This document shows positions 4,504 through 6,258 of a stretch of 6,258 nt of DNA, one piece after another. Where the stretch lies: NCBI GenBank assembly GCA_945860325.1, contig CAMARL010000118.1, positions 1-6,258 on the forward strand, given 5' to 3'. The position numbers and the translations under genes are program-made. A model generated the notes under the pieces. The model was not told where the DNA came from and made no database searches. It worked only from the letters and a program-made list of their open reading frames with translations. This DNA is from Spirosoma fluviale (lineage in GTDB: Bacteria; Bacteroidota; Bacteroidia; Cytophagales; Spirosomataceae). Position 1 is the stretch's first letter, and each line of letters begins with the position of its first letter.

Positions 4504-6258
4504 TCAATTTACCGTCGCTCCATTCCATATCTTTTTATCCGGCTGCACAAACGAAAGTGATCCGTCCGCATCCTCAGCCATCAAAATCATTCCTTCGCTT
4601 TCCAAACCCATCATTTTACGGGGAGCTAAGTTGGCCAAGAAACTAACCTGCTTTCCAATGACCTCTTCAGGTTTAAAATATTCCGCTATTCCGCTAAGAA
4701 TGGTGCGCTCTTTGATCCCATCATTCACGGTCAACTTCAATAGCTTTTTACTCTTCTCCATTTTTTCAGCGGCAATAATTTCACCGATCCGAATATCCAT
4801 TTTGGCAAAGTCGTCAAATTCAATGGTCTCCTTAACCAGCGGAACAGTTTTAGAAGCTAATTCCATAAGATTTTTAGTTTTATTTAATTTTTCAATTTGA
4901 ACTTGGATCACATCATCCTCTATTTTATCAAATAACAAACCTGGATTTTTCAGGGCACGTCCTGCCGGAATAATTTCAAAGTCACCTATGTGGGTCCAAG
5001 AATAATCAGTCATCCCAAGGGCTTCCCTCAATGTATTAGCGGTAAAAGGAATAAACGGCTCTAGGGCAATCGCTGACTGTGCGACCAATTGGACCGCAAA
5101 ATTCAAAATAGAACCCGCTTTTTCTCGATCCTCCTTAATCACCTTCCAAGGTTCTGCCTCAGCCAAGTATTTATTCCCTAGCCTTGCAATTTCCATGGCG
5201 ATCACCAAAGCATCCCTAAACTTAAATGCGGCTAAAGCAGCATCTAATTTGGCAGGAATGTCCTGTAAGGCAATCTTTAAATCTGTTTCCAAACTTGATT
5301 CTGTACACTTAATAGGTACTTGCGAGTCGAAATTCTTATCAATCAACACAAAAGCCCTGTTCACAAAATTTCCTAAGATGGCTACTAATTCCGAATTATT
5401 TTTGGTCTGAAAATCAGCCCAAGTAAAGTCTGAATCTTTAGTTTCGGGACTTAAAGAAGTCAATGTATAGCGCAAAACATCCTGTTTTCCTGGAAAGTCC
5501 TGCAAATATTCATGCAACCAAACAGCCCAATTTCGAGAGGTCGAAATTTTATCTCCCTCCAAATTCATGAACTCATTGGCAGGTACTTGGTCCGCCAACT
5601 GGAATTCTCCGTGTGCCATGCACATAGCAGGAAAAATCAAACAATGGAAAACGATATTGTCTTTGCCAATGAAATGAACAATTTGACTATCCTTAGCCTT
5701 CCAATATTTCTCCCAGTCAGGTGTCAACTGAGTAGTCATCGACATATAACCAATAGGAGCATCAAACCAAACGTATAACACCTTCCCTTCCGTATCAGGC
5801 AAAGGAATAGGCACACCCCAATTCAAATCTCGGGTCATCGCACGCGGCTTGAGGCCTTCCTGCAACCATGATTTCACTTGGCCCAGCACATTTGGCTTCC
5901 ATTCAGGATGCGAATCAACGTATTTTGTTAACTCTCCCTGCCACTGATCTAAGGGCAAAAACCAGTTCTTCGTAGGTTTTAATACGGGCGAAGCGCCGCT
6001 CAACATCGATTTAGGATTCAATAGCTCATTAGGAGACAAAGTAGTCCCACATTTTTCACATTGATCCCCATAAGCTCCTGCTTGCTTACAAGAAGGACAA
6101 TCCCCCGTAATATAGCGGTCTGCTAAAAACTGATTCGCCGACTCATCAAAATATTGCATCGTCGTCTCCTCCACAAATTTCCCCTCCTCATAAAGCTTTA
6201 AAAAGAAATCTTGAGAAAACTGGTGATGTACTGGATCCGAAGTCCTCCCATAAAAATC
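4504..6258 (-). CDS. metG: Methionyl-tRNA synthetase, N-terminus cut by window edge
   Basis: MetG charges tRNA-Met with methionine. The frame is open to the right edge, giving 584 residues; the N-terminal strand with the HIGH motif (about 100 residues) lies outside. The visible part begins DFYGRTSDPVHHQFSQ, the conserved stretch before the zinc knuckle. The knuckle C-x2-C-x9-C-x2-C lies at 6049-6099, with the spacing of the E. coli enzyme. VWFDAPIGY and HFIGKDNIVFH mark the catalytic core, and KISTS (5536-5550) is the KMSKS-type loop. An anticodon-binding helical domain follows (NFVNRAF, then AEPWK). A C-terminal EMAPII-like tRNA-binding domain (about 4507-4827, FAKMDIRIGEI to the end) supports dimerisation and tRNA grip in related enzymes. 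A GTG at 6174 is internal, not the start. The hairpin at 4448-4480 follows its TGA stop. Confidence 0.97.
   Translation of the reverse strand, partial: DFYGRTSDPVHHQFSQDFFLKLYEEGKFVEETTMQYFDESANQFLADRYITGDCPSCKQAGAYGDQCEKCGTTLSPNELLNPKSMLSGASPVLKPTKNWFLPLDQWQGELTKYVDSHPEWKPNVLGQVKSWLQEGLKPRAMTRDLNWGVPIPLPDTEGKVLYVWFDAPIGYMSMTTQLTPDWEKYWKAKDSQIVHFIGKDNIVFHCLIFPAMCMAHGEFQLADQVPANEFMNLEGDKISTSRNWAVWLHEYLQDFPGKQDVLRYTLTSLSPETKDSDFTWADFQTKNNSELVAILGNFVNRAFVLIDKNFDSQVPIKCTESSLETDLKIALQDIPAKLDAALAAFKFRDALVIAMEIARLGNKYLAEAEPWKVIKEDREKAGSILNFAVQLVAQSAIALEPFIPFTANTLREALGMTDYSWTHIGDFEIIPAGRALKNPGLLFDKIEDDVIQVQIEKLNKTKNLMELASKTVPLVKETIEFDDFAKMDIRIGEIIAAEKMEKSKKLLKLTVNDGIKERTILSGIAEYFKPEEVIGKQVSFLANLAPRKMMGLESEGMILMAEDADGSLSFVQPDKKIWNGATVN

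Noticed and set aside
5536..5550. KISTS instead of KMSKS in MetG as an anomaly
   Set aside because: This variant is normal in many methionyl-tRNA synthetases and keeps the first lysine and the flanking residues.
6172..6174. GTG at 6172-6174 as the start of metG
   Set aside because: The frame is open upstream to the window edge and encodes conserved MetG sequence (FYGRTS, HHQFSQ, LYEEGKF).

Overview
The window looks like a core-genome stretch of a low-GC member of the Bacteroidota, perhaps Cytophagales-like. The reasons are the style of the housekeeping proteins (a methionyl-tRNA synthetase with a KISTS signature and a C-terminal tRNA-binding domain), the lack of clear Shine-Dalgarno sequences, and promoter-like boxes of the Bacteroidota type (TTTG, about 19 bases, TAnnTTTG). 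The genus cannot be named from this sequence alone.

Layout, left to right. (1) A class I SAM-dependent methyltransferase on the minus strand, cut by the left edge. (2) Divergent from it across about 70 bases, an AlkB-type 2-oxoglutarate/Fe(II) dioxygenase, followed after 26 bases by a TrmH/SpoU-family 23S rRNA 2'-O-methyltransferase (RlmB-like) with no ATG start. (3) Convergent with that gene, a short-chain dehydrogenase of the YdfG type. (4) Divergent from it, peptidyl-tRNA hydrolase (pth). (5) A 249-base AT-only-looking spacer with one excellent promoter and a cluster of TCTAAAA half-sites, leading into an unrecognised small secreted protein. (6) A 222-base spacer with two copies of an identical 27-base element, each followed 5-6 bases later by its own, unrelated, strong Rho-independent hairpin. 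(7) Methionyl-tRNA synthetase (metG) on the minus strand, with its N-terminus beyond the right edge.

Most genes serve translation and nucleic-acid upkeep (RlmB, Pth, MetG, AlkB) and are ordinary. There is no mobile element, CRISPR array, rRNA or tRNA in the window. The accessory-looking part is 3568-4503: the orphan secreted protein with its own promoter, and the two head-plus-terminator modules behind it. These modules have nearly equal length (about 72 and 73 bases), identical heads and unrelated hairpins. They are the best candidate here for something undescribed, either a pair of sibling small RNAs or a repeated regulatory element. That reading is an inference from layout and needs expression and comparative data.
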